From Caldimonas sp. (GTDB lineage Bacteria; Pseudomonadota; Gammaproteobacteria; Burkholderiales; Burkholderiaceae_C): a stretch of DNA of 10,375 nucleotides. The translations under genes and the position numbers were made by a program. Below, one piece after another: positions 1 to 6,794 of this stretch (its first letter is position 1; each line of letters opens with the position of its first letter). The stretch spans positions 1-10,375 of the forward strand of contig JASLGD010000080.1 of NCBI GenBank assembly GCA_030150305.1, in the 5' to 3' direction. Under the pieces are notes generated by a model that searched no databases, was not told the origin of the DNA, and was given only the letters and a program-made list of their open reading frames with translations.

Positions 1-720
1 GCGAAGCGCTGGCGGCTCGCCGCGGCCGCGGCGCTCGCTGCGGCGTGGATCGTCGGCGGCTTCTACTACCAGCTCGCGTGGCCGCTGACGACGAAGGCGA
101 TGCTCCTCGTCGGCGCCGGCCTCGCGCTCGGCGTGCTCGCCTGGCTCTCGCTGCCCGCCAGGGACGCGCCGCCCGTGTCGACGGCAGCGGCTGCGCCGAG
201 CGCGCAGCGCTGGCGGATCGGCGGCGTCGCGCTGGCGATCGATCGCCTCGGCATCGTCGCGACCGCGCTGCTCGTCGTCGTCGCCGCGAACGTCGCGATC
301 TGGCAGAAGGAGCACCTGATCGCGAACGGCGCCCCGGTGTTCGTTCGCCTCGCGCCGGTCGACCCGCGCTCGCTGATGCAGGGCGACTACATGCGGCTCG
401 ACTTCGCGCTGCCGCGGCAGGTGCGCGCGGACAGCGGCGGGCTGCTCGACCGCGGCCGGCCGCACGTCGTCGCGCGCCGCGACGCGCGCAACGTCGCCAC
501 GGTCCTGCGCGTTCACCAGGGCGAGCCGCTCGCCGTCGACGAGCTGCGCATCGAGCTGACGCCGATGCACGGCGACTGGGTGCTCGTGAGCGACGCCTGG
601 TCGTTTCGCGAAGGCGAAGCGGCGCGCTGGGGGCGGGCGCGCTACGGCGAGTTCCGGGTCGACGCGAACGGGCGCGCGCTCCTCGTCGGCCTGCGCGGTG
701 CCGACCTCGAGCCGCTCTGA
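1..720 (+). CDS. DUF4401 / GDYXXLXY-domain membrane protein, 3' part (5' end outside window)
   Basis: The frame is open from base 1 and ends with TGA at 718-720, so 239 C-terminal residues are seen. Residues 4-23 and 34-53 are hydrophobic spans resembling the end of DUF4401 (Trp/Tyr-rich turn FYYQLAWPL between them). After a Pro/Ala linker a third span (84-101) leads into a soluble domain carrying GDYMRLDF at 128-135, the signature of the GDYXXLXY family. The two families are commonly adjacent genes; here one uninterrupted frame suggests a fusion. A start at the Met of base 100 is possible but would cut into the first membrane region, so I prefer continuation leftward. The third span followed by the soluble domain suggests that domain is periplasmic. 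The biochemical function of both families is unknown. The stop lies 13 bases before the dipeptidase start, so co-transcription is likely. Confidence 0.8.
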   Translation, partial: AKRWRLAAAAALAAAWIVGGFYYQLAWPLTTKAMLLVGAGLALGVLAWLSLPARDAPPVSTAAAAPSAQRWRIGGVALAIDRLGIVATALLVVVAANVAIWQKEHLIANGAPVFVRLAPVDPRSLMQGDYMRLDFALPRQVRADSGGLLDRGRPHVVARRDARNVATVLRVHQGEPLAVDELRIELTPMHGDWVLVSDAWSFREGEAARWGRARYGEFRVDANGRALLVGLRGADLEPL

Positions 721-733
721 GCGCGGCGCCGCG

Positions 734-1342
734 ATGACGACGATTCGCTGCGAGGACGTCGCTGCGCATCCCGAGTTCCGCCCTCTCGCGACGATCGCGG
801 GAGTCGCGGTCGACCTGCGCTACGCCGGGGTGCACAACTTCGTCGGCCGCGACCTCTACGGCGCGCTCGACTGCGCCTGGCTGCACCGCGACGCCGCCGC
901 CGCGCTCGAGCGCGCGGTCGCGCAGCTGCGCAGCACCGCGCCGGGACATCGCCTGCTCGTGCTCGACGCGCTCAGGCCGCACCGCGTCCAGATCGCGCTG
1001 TGGGACCACCTCGACGGCACGGGGCTGCGCCGCTACGTCGCCGACCCGGCGCGCGGCTCGATCCATTCGTTCGGGATGGCGATCGACGCGACGATCGTCG
1101 ACGCCGCCGGCCGCGAGCTCGACATGGGCACCGCGTTCGACGAGATGACCGAGCTCTCGCATCCCGAGCTCGAGGAGCGCCATCTCGCGAGCGGCGCGCT
1201 CGGCGCCGAGCAGCACCGCCGCCGCGAGCTGCTGCGCGGCGCGCTCGCGACGGCGGGGTTTCGCGGCATCGCCAACGAGTGGTGGCACTTCGAGCTCGGC
1301 GACCGCGAGCACGTGCGCAGCAGCTTCGTGCGCGTCGACTGA
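734..1342 (+). CDS. D-alanyl-D-alanine dipeptidase, VanX/DdpX family (peptidase M15D)
   Basis: This is a 202-residue zinc dipeptidase predicted to hydrolyse D-Ala-D-Ala. The M15D signature is complete: S109-I-H111-S-F-G-M-A-I-D118 supplies two zinc ligands, and E182-W-W-H185-F-E supplies the catalytic Glu and third ligand. R81 in DALRP matches the conserved transition-state Arg of VanX (R71), and spacing between motifs matches VanX. The N-terminal block DLRYAGVHNFVGRDLY (27-42) is also typical. Length is normal for the family, and no signal peptide is seen, so it is probably cytoplasmic. The ATG at 734 is chosen because the protein begins naturally there; an upstream Met at 698 would overlap the previous gene. 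The ribosome binding site is poor, which suggests coupling to the gene before it. No vanH/vanA-like neighbours are present, so a role in D-Ala-D-Ala or peptidoglycan-precursor turnover is likelier than glycopeptide resistance. Confidence 0.9.
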   Translation: MTTIRCEDVAAHPEFRPLATIAGVAVDLRYAGVHNFVGRDLYGALDCAWLHRDAAAALERAVAQLRSTAPGHRLLVLDALRPHRVQIALWDHLDGTGLRRYVADPARGSIHSFGMAIDATIVDAAGRELDMGTAFDEMTELSHPELEERHLASGALGAEQHRRRELLRGALATAGFRGIANEWWHFELGDREHVRSSFVRVD

Positions 1343-1364
1343 GCGGGCGGCGACGACGCGGCCG

Positions 1365-1393
1365 TTGCCGGGCGGCCGTGTCGCGTCGATACT
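1365..1393 (+). promoter_or_regulatory. Candidate sigma-70 promoter for the DUF2628 gene and its downstream partner
   Basis: TTGCCG (1365-1370) and GATACT (1388-1393) are separated by exactly 17 bases in the 68-base gap after the dipeptidase gene. Transcription would begin near 1400, about ten bases before the ATG at 1411. This is the best-spaced promoter-like pair in the window. It would make the DUF2628 gene and the membrane protein after it a unit separable from the upstream genes. It was found by eye only. Confidence 0.4.
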
Positions 1394-1410
1394 CGCGTCA
1401 CGAGCATCGC

Positions 1411-1731
1411 ATGCGACGCCTTCGCCTCTACGTCGACGATCGCGGCCGGCTGGCGATGAACGACAGCGGCTTCTCCTGGGTCGCCGCGATCAGCCTCGCG
1501 CTGTGGGCGCTGCAGCGTCGCCTCTACGTGCTCGCGGCGCTGTCGCTCGCGCTGTCCGCCGCGGTGAACGTCTGGCTCGACAGCCGCGCCCAGGCGATCG
1601 CGTTCGTCGTCCAGTTCGTCGCCTTCGGTGCGCTCGCCAACCGCATCCAGCGCGCGTATCTGGAGCGCACCGGGTGGCGGCTCACCGCCGAGGAGGCCGC
1701 TGCCCCGGCCGCGTCGCCGCCGATTCGCTGA
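1411..1731 (+). CDS. DUF2628-like small membrane protein
   Basis: A 106-residue protein with a short N-terminal strand-like segment (MRRLRLYVDD), then FSWVAAISLALWALQRRLY (21-39), two further hydrophobic stretches (about 37-54 and 60-76) and the end motif ANRIQRAYLERTGWR (76-90). The order FSW..A...LWAL.RR.., membrane spans, then NR....LERxGW fits DUF2628, a family of small inner-membrane proteins of unknown function. The C-terminal 15 residues are an Ala/Pro tail. I chose the ATG at 1411 because family members begin with a short polar segment before FSW; the in-frame ATG at 1456 would remove it. The stop TGA shares its A with the ATG of the next gene (TGATG), indicating translational coupling. 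Confidence 0.7.
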   Translation: MRRLRLYVDDRGRLAMNDSGFSWVAAISLALWALQRRLYVLAALSLALSAAVNVWLDSRAQAIAFVVQFVAFGALANRIQRAYLERTGWRLTAEEAAAPAASPPIR

Positions 1732-3344
1732 TGCCGCAGCTCGCTTGCTTGCAGGCAGACAGCGCGTCGGCGGCGCTCGCCGGCGGCGTCTTCATGCCGT
1801 TGGTCGGGCTGGTGCTGCTCGCGCTCGCCGCCGCCGCCGCCGTTTCTCCGCTCGTGCGCGCGCGCTACCGAGCGCGAGTCGCGCGCCTGATGGCGCTCGA
1901 CGAGGTGCTGCCACGGCCGGACGCGTGGTGGCAGCGCGCTCGCCGCATCGCTGCACCGGTTGCCTCGTCGACGTCCGAGGCTGCCACGCGCGACGCCGCC
2001 GACTGGCGCGAGCGCGTTCGCCGCGTCGAGCGACGGCTGACGCGGGCGACGCTGGTCGCGTGGGCCGCGTTCGCGCTCTTCGCCGCAGCGCTGGCTGGCG
2101 TGCTCGGTCGACCGACGTCGCTCGCCATGCGTGCGGGCGATGCCGCGGTGCTGGCGCTGTTCGCGGTGGGACCGGCGCTCGCGAACCTGCCGGGACGCTG
2201 GTCGCGCCGCGCGCTCGGCCTCGGCACGGCGGCGCTCGCCGCCGCGGTGGTGCTCGGCACCGCGTTCGATCCGGTCGGCGACGACGGCCTGCTCGCGTTC
2301 GCGACCACGGCGCTGGTCCTCGCAGCGATCTGCATCGCGCTGCTGCACCCGAGCCTGCGCGGCCAGGTGCTGCCGCTCTTCGTCGTCATGACGGTGGCCG
2401 GTTTCGCGTTCATCGTCGCGGCGCTCTTCGTCGTCGCTCACCTCGGCGACTGCGCCGTGACGACCGTGCCGACCGTCGCGTACGGCGCGAACGTCGTCGT
2501 CCTCGTGCTCTCGCTGCCCGCGATCTGGATCGGCTTTCGTGCGCTCGGCGGCTTGCTGTGGCTCGGCGAGCGTGGCTGGTTCAGCGACGTCTCCCTGCCG
2601 AGCTTCGCCGCGCTCGGGGTCGGCGCGCTCGTCTGGGTCGCCGGCGCACCGGCGATGGATCCGGACCGCGTGCCGGCGACGCTCGCCGGCTTGCCGGTGC
2701 TCTGGCTCGCCGTGGTCGCGGTCGCATACGCGGTCGCGCTCGGCAGGCGTGCGCCGGAGAGCGCCGCGCCGCAGCTGCTGATGCTGCGCGTCTTCGCGCG
2801 GCGCAGCCGCCAGTACGCGCTCCTCGACGCCCTGCAGCAGCGCTGGCGCTGCCTCGGCGCGGTGCACCAGATCGGCGGTCCCGACCTCGCCGCGTTCAAC
2901 GTCGACCTCGACGAGTGCGCGATGTACCTCACCGGCCGCCTGCACGAGCTCTTCCTTCCCGAAGCGATGAGCGCGGAGCGGCTGCGCTCGGTGCTGCGGA
3001 CGGGAGCCGATCGCGAAGGGCGCTTTCGCATCAACGAGGTGTTCTGCTTCAACACCGCGTGGCGCGCCACCGTCGAGCAGCTGATGCGGCTGAGCGACGC
3101 GGTCGTGCTCGACCTGCGCGGGTTCACGCAGCAGCGCCGCGGCACCGCGTACGAGATCGGCCTGCTCGGCCACGCGGCGCTGCTCACGCGCGTCGTCGCG
3201 ATCGGCGACGGCGCGACGAACTGGGGCGACGTCGACGCGCTGCTGCGCGACGCCGGCGCCGATCCGGCGCAGCTCGCTCGCTCGGACGAACGCGACGGCG
3301 TCGACGCGCTCTTCGACCGGCTGCTCGCCGTCGCTGCGCGCTGA
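1731..3344 (+). CDS. Multi-span membrane protein with C-terminal nucleoside-deoxyribosyltransferase/TIR-like domain
   Basis: A 537-residue protein. The N-terminal two thirds contain about nine hydrophobic spans (roughly 22-42, 108-126, 136-152, 161-176, 187-205, 212-238, 248-270, 290-306, 318-338), with a basic, Arg-rich segment at 43-106 between the first two. Residues 349-537 are soluble and begin with LLMLRVF (349-355), followed by GPDLAAF, RINEVFCFNTAW (433-444), VVLDLRGF (458-465) and GTAYEIG (471-477). I recall this layout from uncharacterised proteobacterial membrane proteins. The hydrophobic strand ending in Asp, followed by GTxxEIG, resembles nucleoside 2-deoxyribosyltransferases, where that Glu is the catalytic nucleophile; related folds include TIR and SLOG domains. 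E475 is thus a candidate catalytic residue. That assignment is inference, and the domain may have lost activity. The start overlaps the DUF2628 stop by one base, so the two are probably made together. Confidence 0.75.
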   Translation: MPQLACLQADSASAALAGGVFMPLVGLVLLALAAAAAVSPLVRARYRARVARLMALDEVLPRPDAWWQRARRIAAPVASSTSEAATRDAADWRERVRRVERRLTRATLVAWAAFALFAAALAGVLGRPTSLAMRAGDAAVLALFAVGPALANLPGRWSRRALGLGTAALAAAVVLGTAFDPVGDDGLLAFATTALVLAAICIALLHPSLRGQVLPLFVVMTVAGFAFIVAALFVVAHLGDCAVTTVPTVAYGANVVVLVLSLPAIWIGFRALGGLLWLGERGWFSDVSLPSFAALGVGALVWVAGAPAMDPDRVPATLAGLPVLWLAVVAVAYAVALGRRAPESAAPQLLMLRVFARRSRQYALLDALQQRWRCLGAVHQIGGPDLAAFNVDLDECAMYLTGRLHELFLPEAMSAERLRSVLRTGADREGRFRINEVFCFNTAWRATVEQLMRLSDAVVLDLRGFTQQRRGTAYEIGLLGHAALLTRVVAIGDGATNWGDVDALLRDAGADPAQLARSDERDGVDALFDRLLAVAAR

Positions 3345-3372
3345 CGCGGCGACGGCGGCGCAACGAGCGGCG

Positions 3373-4596
3373 CTACGCCGGATCGACGATCGCGGCGTTG
3401 ATCAGCGTGCGCAGCTCGCGGCGGATCGGATACGTGCTCGACGGAATCAGCTGCGTGAGAAACACGACGCAGATGTCCTCGACCGGGTCGACCCAGAACG
3501 CGGTCGACGCCATCCCGCCCCACCAGAACTCGCCCGGCGACGACGTCACGCCGCAGCGCACCGGATCGGTCGTCATCGCGAAGCCGAGGCCGAAGCCGAC
3601 GCCCTGGAACATCGCCTCGGAGAACATCGAGATCGACATGTCCGCGAGGTCGCGGCCGCCGGGCAGATGGTTCGCGCGCATCAGGCGCAGCGTCTTCGGG
3701 CCGAGCAGGCGGACGCCGTCGAGCTCGCCGCCGCGGCGCAGCATCTCGCAGAAGCGCAGGTAGTCGGCCGCCGTCGACACGAGCCCGCCGCCGCCGGAAG
3801 GCGCGCCCGGCGGCTTCGAGAAGTCGAGCGGCGGCGCCGGCGCGAGCTTGCCGGCGGCGTCCTTGACGTAGCAATCGGCGAAGCGCGCGGCCTTCGCTTC
3901 GGGCACGTAGAAGTCGGTGTCGCGCATGCCGAGCGGCTGCAGGATGCGCTTGCGCACGAACTCGTCGAACGGCATTGCGGAGACGAGCCCGACCAGGTAG
4001 CCGACGACGTCGGTCGACACCGAGTAGTTCCACGAGGTTCCGGGCGAAAACTCGAGCGGCAGGCGGCCGAGCTTGTCGACGAACGCGTCGAGGCTTTCAG
4101 ATTCGAACGCGTCGACCTTGAGCGCGCGGTACGCGGCGTCGACGTTGGTGCGCAGCTGAAAGCCGTACGTGAGCCCGGAGGTGTGGCGCAGCAGGTCGAG
4201 CACGCGCATCGGCTGCTCGACCGGCCGCGTGACGAACGCTCCCGGAACTCCCGAGCGGTAGACCGCCTGCTCGCGCCACGACGGGATCCACTTCGCGACC
4301 GGATCGTCGATCGCGATCCGGCCTTCCTCGACGAGCATCATCAAGGCGACGCTCGTCACCGGCTTGGTCATCGAGTAGATGCGAAAGATCGTGTCGTCGG
4401 CGAGCCGCTGCTTTTTCTCGAGCGATGCGTGGCCGAGCACCGTGCGATGCACGAGCTCGCCGCGGCGCGCGACGAGCAGCTGCGCGCACGGCAGGAGGCC
4501 CGGCTCGACGTAACGCTCGGCGAGAAAGCGGTCGATGCGGGCGAGGCGGTCGGCGTCGAAGCCGAGCGCGCGGGGGGAGGCGAGGGGCAGCGTCAT
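3373..4596 (-). CDS. Beta-lactamase-like serine hydrolase (family VIII esterase, class C beta-lactamase fold)
   Basis: A 407-residue serine hydrolase of the PF00144 family. The nucleophile motif S75-M-T-K78 lies at the place expected from EstB-type esterases. The second motif is Y191-S-V inside WNYSVSTDVVG, replacing the Tyr-Ala-Asn of true class C beta-lactamases. The third KTG box is replaced by WWGG (358-361) ahead of MAST. HTSGLTYG (138-145) and GGGGLVSTAADYLRF (268-282) are further family blocks. These replacements favour carboxylesterase activity over beta-lactam hydrolysis; substrate unknown. No clear signal peptide is seen, so it is probably cytoplasmic. The start MTLPLASPRALGFDADRL is typical, and a GACAAT element sits six bases upstream of the ATG. 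It faces the membrane-protein gene tail-to-tail across 28 bases and is divergent from the plus-strand esterase. Confidence 0.9.
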   Translation of the reverse strand: MTLPLASPRALGFDADRLARIDRFLAERYVEPGLLPCAQLLVARRGELVHRTVLGHASLEKKQRLADDTIFRIYSMTKPVTSVALMMLVEEGRIAIDDPVAKWIPSWREQAVYRSGVPGAFVTRPVEQPMRVLDLLRHTSGLTYGFQLRTNVDAAYRALKVDAFESESLDAFVDKLGRLPLEFSPGTSWNYSVSTDVVGYLVGLVSAMPFDEFVRKRILQPLGMRDTDFYVPEAKAARFADCYVKDAAGKLAPAPPLDFSKPPGAPSGGGGLVSTAADYLRFCEMLRRGGELDGVRLLGPKTLRLMRANHLPGGRDLADMSISMFSEAMFQGVGFGLGFAMTTDPVRCGVTSSPGEFWWGGMASTAFWVDPVEDICVVFLTQLIPSSTYPIRRELRTLINAAIVDPA

Positions 4597-4602
4597 GCCG
4601 CG

Positions 4603-4608
4603 ATTGTC
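4603..4608 (-). promoter_or_regulatory. -10-like element GACAAT, six bases upstream of the serine hydrolase ATG
   Basis: On the minus strand GACAAT is followed by CGCGGC and then the ATG at 4596. This close spacing would put the transcription start at or next to the start codon, giving a leaderless or near-leaderless message. No Shine-Dalgarno sequence fits between. No good -35 hexamer is visible. Confidence 0.35.
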
Positions 4609-4636
4609 GCCTTCGCCGGCGCGCCGCCCGGCCGGC

Positions 4637-4642
4637 TATCGT
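4637..4642 (+). promoter_or_regulatory. -10-like element TATCGT upstream of the esterase
   Basis: TATCGT lies in the 71-bp divergent interval, about 25 bases before the TTG start at 4668. It is embedded in the ten-mer GCTATCGTCG, which recurs at 7023-7032 just before the DNA ligase. No -35 match is visible at 16-18 bases upstream. Confidence 0.3.
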
Positions 4643-4656
4643 CGCGGCTCCACTGC

Positions 4657-4661
4657 GGGAG
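4657..4661 (+). promoter_or_regulatory. Ribosome binding site GGGAG that selects the TTG start of the esterase
   Basis: GGGAG ends six bases before TTG at 4668. No ATG or GTG in the same frame nearby gives a sensible N-terminus: upstream in-frame Met codons lie inside the divergent gene. This motif is therefore the main reason to place the start at TTG. Confidence 0.5.
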
Positions 4662-4667
4662 CAGACC

Positions 4668-5840
4668 TTGCCGACCAAGCCCGTCCTCGCGCACCCTGGC
4701 CGCGTCGTCGTCCTCGAGCACCGTTCGAAGGTGCTGCAGGGCAATCCGCTCGGCGATCCGACCGTGCGGGCGCTGCACGTCTGGCTGCCGCCGCAGTACG
4801 ACGCGCCCGCATCCGCAGAGGCGCGCTTCCCGGTGCTGTTCGATCTCGTCGGCTTCATGGGCAGCGGCGCGAGCCACACCAACTGGAAGACGTTCGGCGA
4901 GAACGTTCCCGAGCGCGCGGCGCGGCTCGTGCACGAGAAGAAGATGGCGCCGGCGATCCTGGTCTTTCCGGACTGCTTCACCGCGCTCGGCGGCAACCAG
5001 TACGTCAATTCGTCGGCGGTCGGCCGCTACGCCGACTACCTGACCCAGGAGCTCGTGCCGTTCGTCGACGCGCAGTTCCGCACCCTGGCGTCGCGCGACC
5101 ACCGCGGCTGCTTCGGCAAGAGCTCGGGCGGCTACGGCGCGATCGTGCACGGCATGCGCCATCCCGAGACGTGGGGCGCGATCGCCGACCACTCGGGCGA
5201 CTCGTACTTCGATTTCGTCTACGCGAGCGACTGGCCGAACACGCTCGATGCCCTCGCCAGTTACGCGAAGCCGAAGCGAAAGCCCGGAGCGATCGATGTG
5301 CGCGCGCTGTCGTCGCCCGGCATGGCCGAGGGCCTCGACGACGGCCGCATCGCCCGCTTTCTCGCCGACCTGCGCAGGAAGAAGAAGCTCGCCCCGAGCG
5401 ACGGCCACACCGTGATGAACCTGTGCATGGCGGCGACGTACGACCCCGACCCGGCGGCGCCGAACGGCTTTCGCGTGCCCTACCACCTCGAGACCGGCGA
5501 GCGCATCGAGGCGCGCTGGAGGCGCTGGCTCGCGTGCGATCCGATCCACATGGTGCGCCGCCACGCCAAGGCGCTGCGCAGCCTGCGCGGCATCTACATC
5601 GACTGCGGCTGGAGCGACCAATACCACATCCACTACGGCGCGCGGATCCTGTCGCAGCGCCTCGCCGAGCTCGGCATCGCGCACGCGTACGAGGAGTTCC
5701 CCGACAACCACTCCGACATCGACTACCGGATGGACACGAGCCTGCCGTTCCTCGTCGGCGCGCTCAGCGGCGAGCGGGCCAACGGCGCGAAGCGTCCGGC
5801 ACGCGGCCGCGCACCGCGTTCGCGCGCGCGCTCGTCGTGA
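4668..5840 (+). CDS. Esterase-D-like alpha/beta hydrolase (PF00756 type), TTG start
   Basis: A 390-residue alpha/beta hydrolase. The N-terminal part (VRALHVWLPPQYD, then FPVLFDLVGFMGSG) matches the putative esterase family, in which alkyl or acyl esters are cleaved by a Ser-His-Asp triad. The nucleophile elbow is G150-K-S152-S-G-G followed by YGAIVHGMRHPE. D312 or D317 (IDCGWSDQY) and H348 (FPDNHSDIDYR) are the probable other triad residues. FPDCFTALGGNQYVNS ahead of the elbow also fits esterase-D/S-formylglutathione-hydrolase-like proteins, but the protein is longer than those, with an insertion after the elbow containing a basic RKKKK segment. Substrate cannot be named. The last ~23 residues form an Arg/Ala/Ser-rich tail that overlaps the methyltransferase gene antisense. 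It shares its upstream region with the divergent serine hydrolase, so co-regulation of two hydrolases is possible. Confidence 0.85.
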   Translation: MPTKPVLAHPGRVVVLEHRSKVLQGNPLGDPTVRALHVWLPPQYDAPASAEARFPVLFDLVGFMGSGASHTNWKTFGENVPERAARLVHEKKMAPAILVFPDCFTALGGNQYVNSSAVGRYADYLTQELVPFVDAQFRTLASRDHRGCFGKSSGGYGAIVHGMRHPETWGAIADHSGDSYFDFVYASDWPNTLDALASYAKPKRKPGAIDVRALSSPGMAEGLDDGRIARFLADLRRKKKLAPSDGHTVMNLCMAATYDPDPAAPNGFRVPYHLETGERIEARWRRWLACDPIHMVRRHAKALRSLRGIYIDCGWSDQYHIHYGARILSQRLAELGIAHAYEEFPDNHSDIDYRMDTSLPFLVGALSGERANGAKRPARGRAPRSRARSS

Positions 5841-6585
5841 GCGGGCCGTCGCGGTCGCTGCCGAGTCGCGCGCGCACGCGCTCGCGCAGCTCGGCGTGCT
5901 GCGCCGGCGGCATCGTCGCGAAGAGCGGAGCGAGGCGCGGGCCGGTCTGCGCGATCGCCCACCAGGTCTCGAAGCTCGGATAGCTCCGCTCGACGGCGAA
6001 CGCGCACGTCTCGACGTCGACCAGGCCGGCGTTCGTCCAGAGCGACTGCAGTGCGTCGATCCGCGCCGCCTCGGCGCTCGGCGGCCAGAGCGGTGGCTTG
6101 CCGAGCAGGGTCGCGATCTCGTCCTGCAGCAGCGCATACGGGAAGCCGCCGCCGACGATGTCCCACGCGTAGCTCGAGACGCTGCCGCCCGGACGAACGA
6201 CGCGCGCGAGCTCGCCGACGCAGCGTGCCGGCTCGGGAACGAAGAAGATGACGAGCGCCGTCGTCGCGGCGTCGAACGACGCGTCGGGCCACGGCAGCGC
6301 CATCGCATCGCCCTCGACGAACGTCGCCGGCGCATCGGCGAGGCGCTCGCGCGCGAACGCGAGCTGTTGCGGCGAAGGATCGATGCCGCAGACCTCGGCG
6401 GGCGCGCAGCGGTCGAACAGCAGCTCGGTGAAGGCACCGTTGCCGCAGCCGACGTCGGCCCAGCGCCAGCCCGCGGCCGGCGCGAGCCAGTGCAGGAATT
6501 GCTCGCCGGCGAGGCGGCTCCAGACGCCCATGAACGCTTCGTACGAGGCGCCGTCCTCGAAGCGGATCTGCGGCGGTGCGGACAT
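5764..6585 (-). CDS. Class I SAM-dependent methyltransferase (UbiE/Methyltransf_11 type)
   Basis: A 273-residue methyltransferase. SAM-binding motif I is W42-A-D-V-G-C-G-N-G-A-F52; the acidic residue after strand 2 is D69 in GIDPSPQQ. EGDAMALPWPDASFD (91-105) is the typical motif II/post-II region, and ARVVRPGG is the usual segment before strand 5. The N-terminal Y-E-A-F-M-G-x-W-S-R-L-A block (15-26) and the end motif TSARANAVRGRV (251-262) place it in a group of small-molecule methyltransferases common in proteobacteria; substrate unknown. The ATG at 6585 has AGGAG seven bases upstream. The final 25 codons overlap the esterase gene antisense, yet include the conserved ARANAV motif, so this frame is genuine to its end. 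Only the last ~11 residues look non-conserved. Confidence 0.9.
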   Translation of the reverse strand: MSAPPQIRFEDGASYEAFMGVWSRLAGEQFLHWLAPAAGWRWADVGCGNGAFTELLFDRCAPAEVCGIDPSPQQLAFARERLADAPATFVEGDAMALPWPDASFDAATTALVIFFVPEPARCVGELARVVRPGGSVSSYAWDIVGGGFPYALLQDEIATLLGKPPLWPPSAEAARIDALQSLWTNAGLVDVETCAFAVERSYPSFETWWAIAQTGPRLAPLFATMPPAQHAELRERVRARLGSDRDGPLTTSARANAVRGRVPDASRRWPARR

Positions 6586-6590
6586 CGGTG

Positions 6591-6595
6591 CTCCT
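6591..6595 (-). promoter_or_regulatory. Shine-Dalgarno AGGAG of the methyltransferase
   Basis: The minus strand reads CAGGAGCACCGATG. AGGAG sits five bases before the ATG at 6583-6585 and fixes the start. Confidence 0.7.
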
Positions 6596-6762
6596 GGTCG
6601 TCGTCAGACGCGCCACGCGTTGCGCGCGCAAGACGCGGATGATGCCCGCAGCCCATCGCCGCGTGGGACAGCACGCCATCGCGCTGTCCTCCGCGTTCGG
6701 ATCTTGTCCGCGCGGCGGGACCGGCGGGCACGCGCGCCCACGATGGGCACGCGCGCTGCCTC

Positions 6763-6777
6763 GGTTCGATCAGAACC
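6763..6777. repeat. Inverted repeat GGTTC-GATCA-GAACC upstream of the 71-residue protein
   Basis: Perfect five-base arms around a five-base centre, 17 bases before the ATG at 6795, in the 209-bp spacer between divergent genes. It could be an operator or a small hairpin in the leader. The same spacer has two copies of GGGCACGCGCGC (6726-6737 and 6745-6756), 19 bases apart start to start. Nothing else is recognisable in the spacer. Arms this short can occur by chance. Confidence 0.3.
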
Positions 6778-6794
6778 ACCACCCGAGAGGACGC

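Noticed and set aside
734..1342. Glycopeptide-resistance (van) operon
   Set aside because: Only the dipeptidase is present; no VanH, VanA-type ligase or VanRS genes adjoin it, and VanX-type dipeptidases also occur outside resistance operons.
3373..4596. True class C beta-lactamase
   Set aside because: The Tyr-x-Asn and KTG boxes are replaced by Y-S-V and W-W-G-G, and no clear export signal is visible.
6726..6756. Twelve-base direct repeat as an attachment site or mobile-element target duplication
   Set aside because: Copies are only 19 bases apart with no integrase, transposase or element between them.
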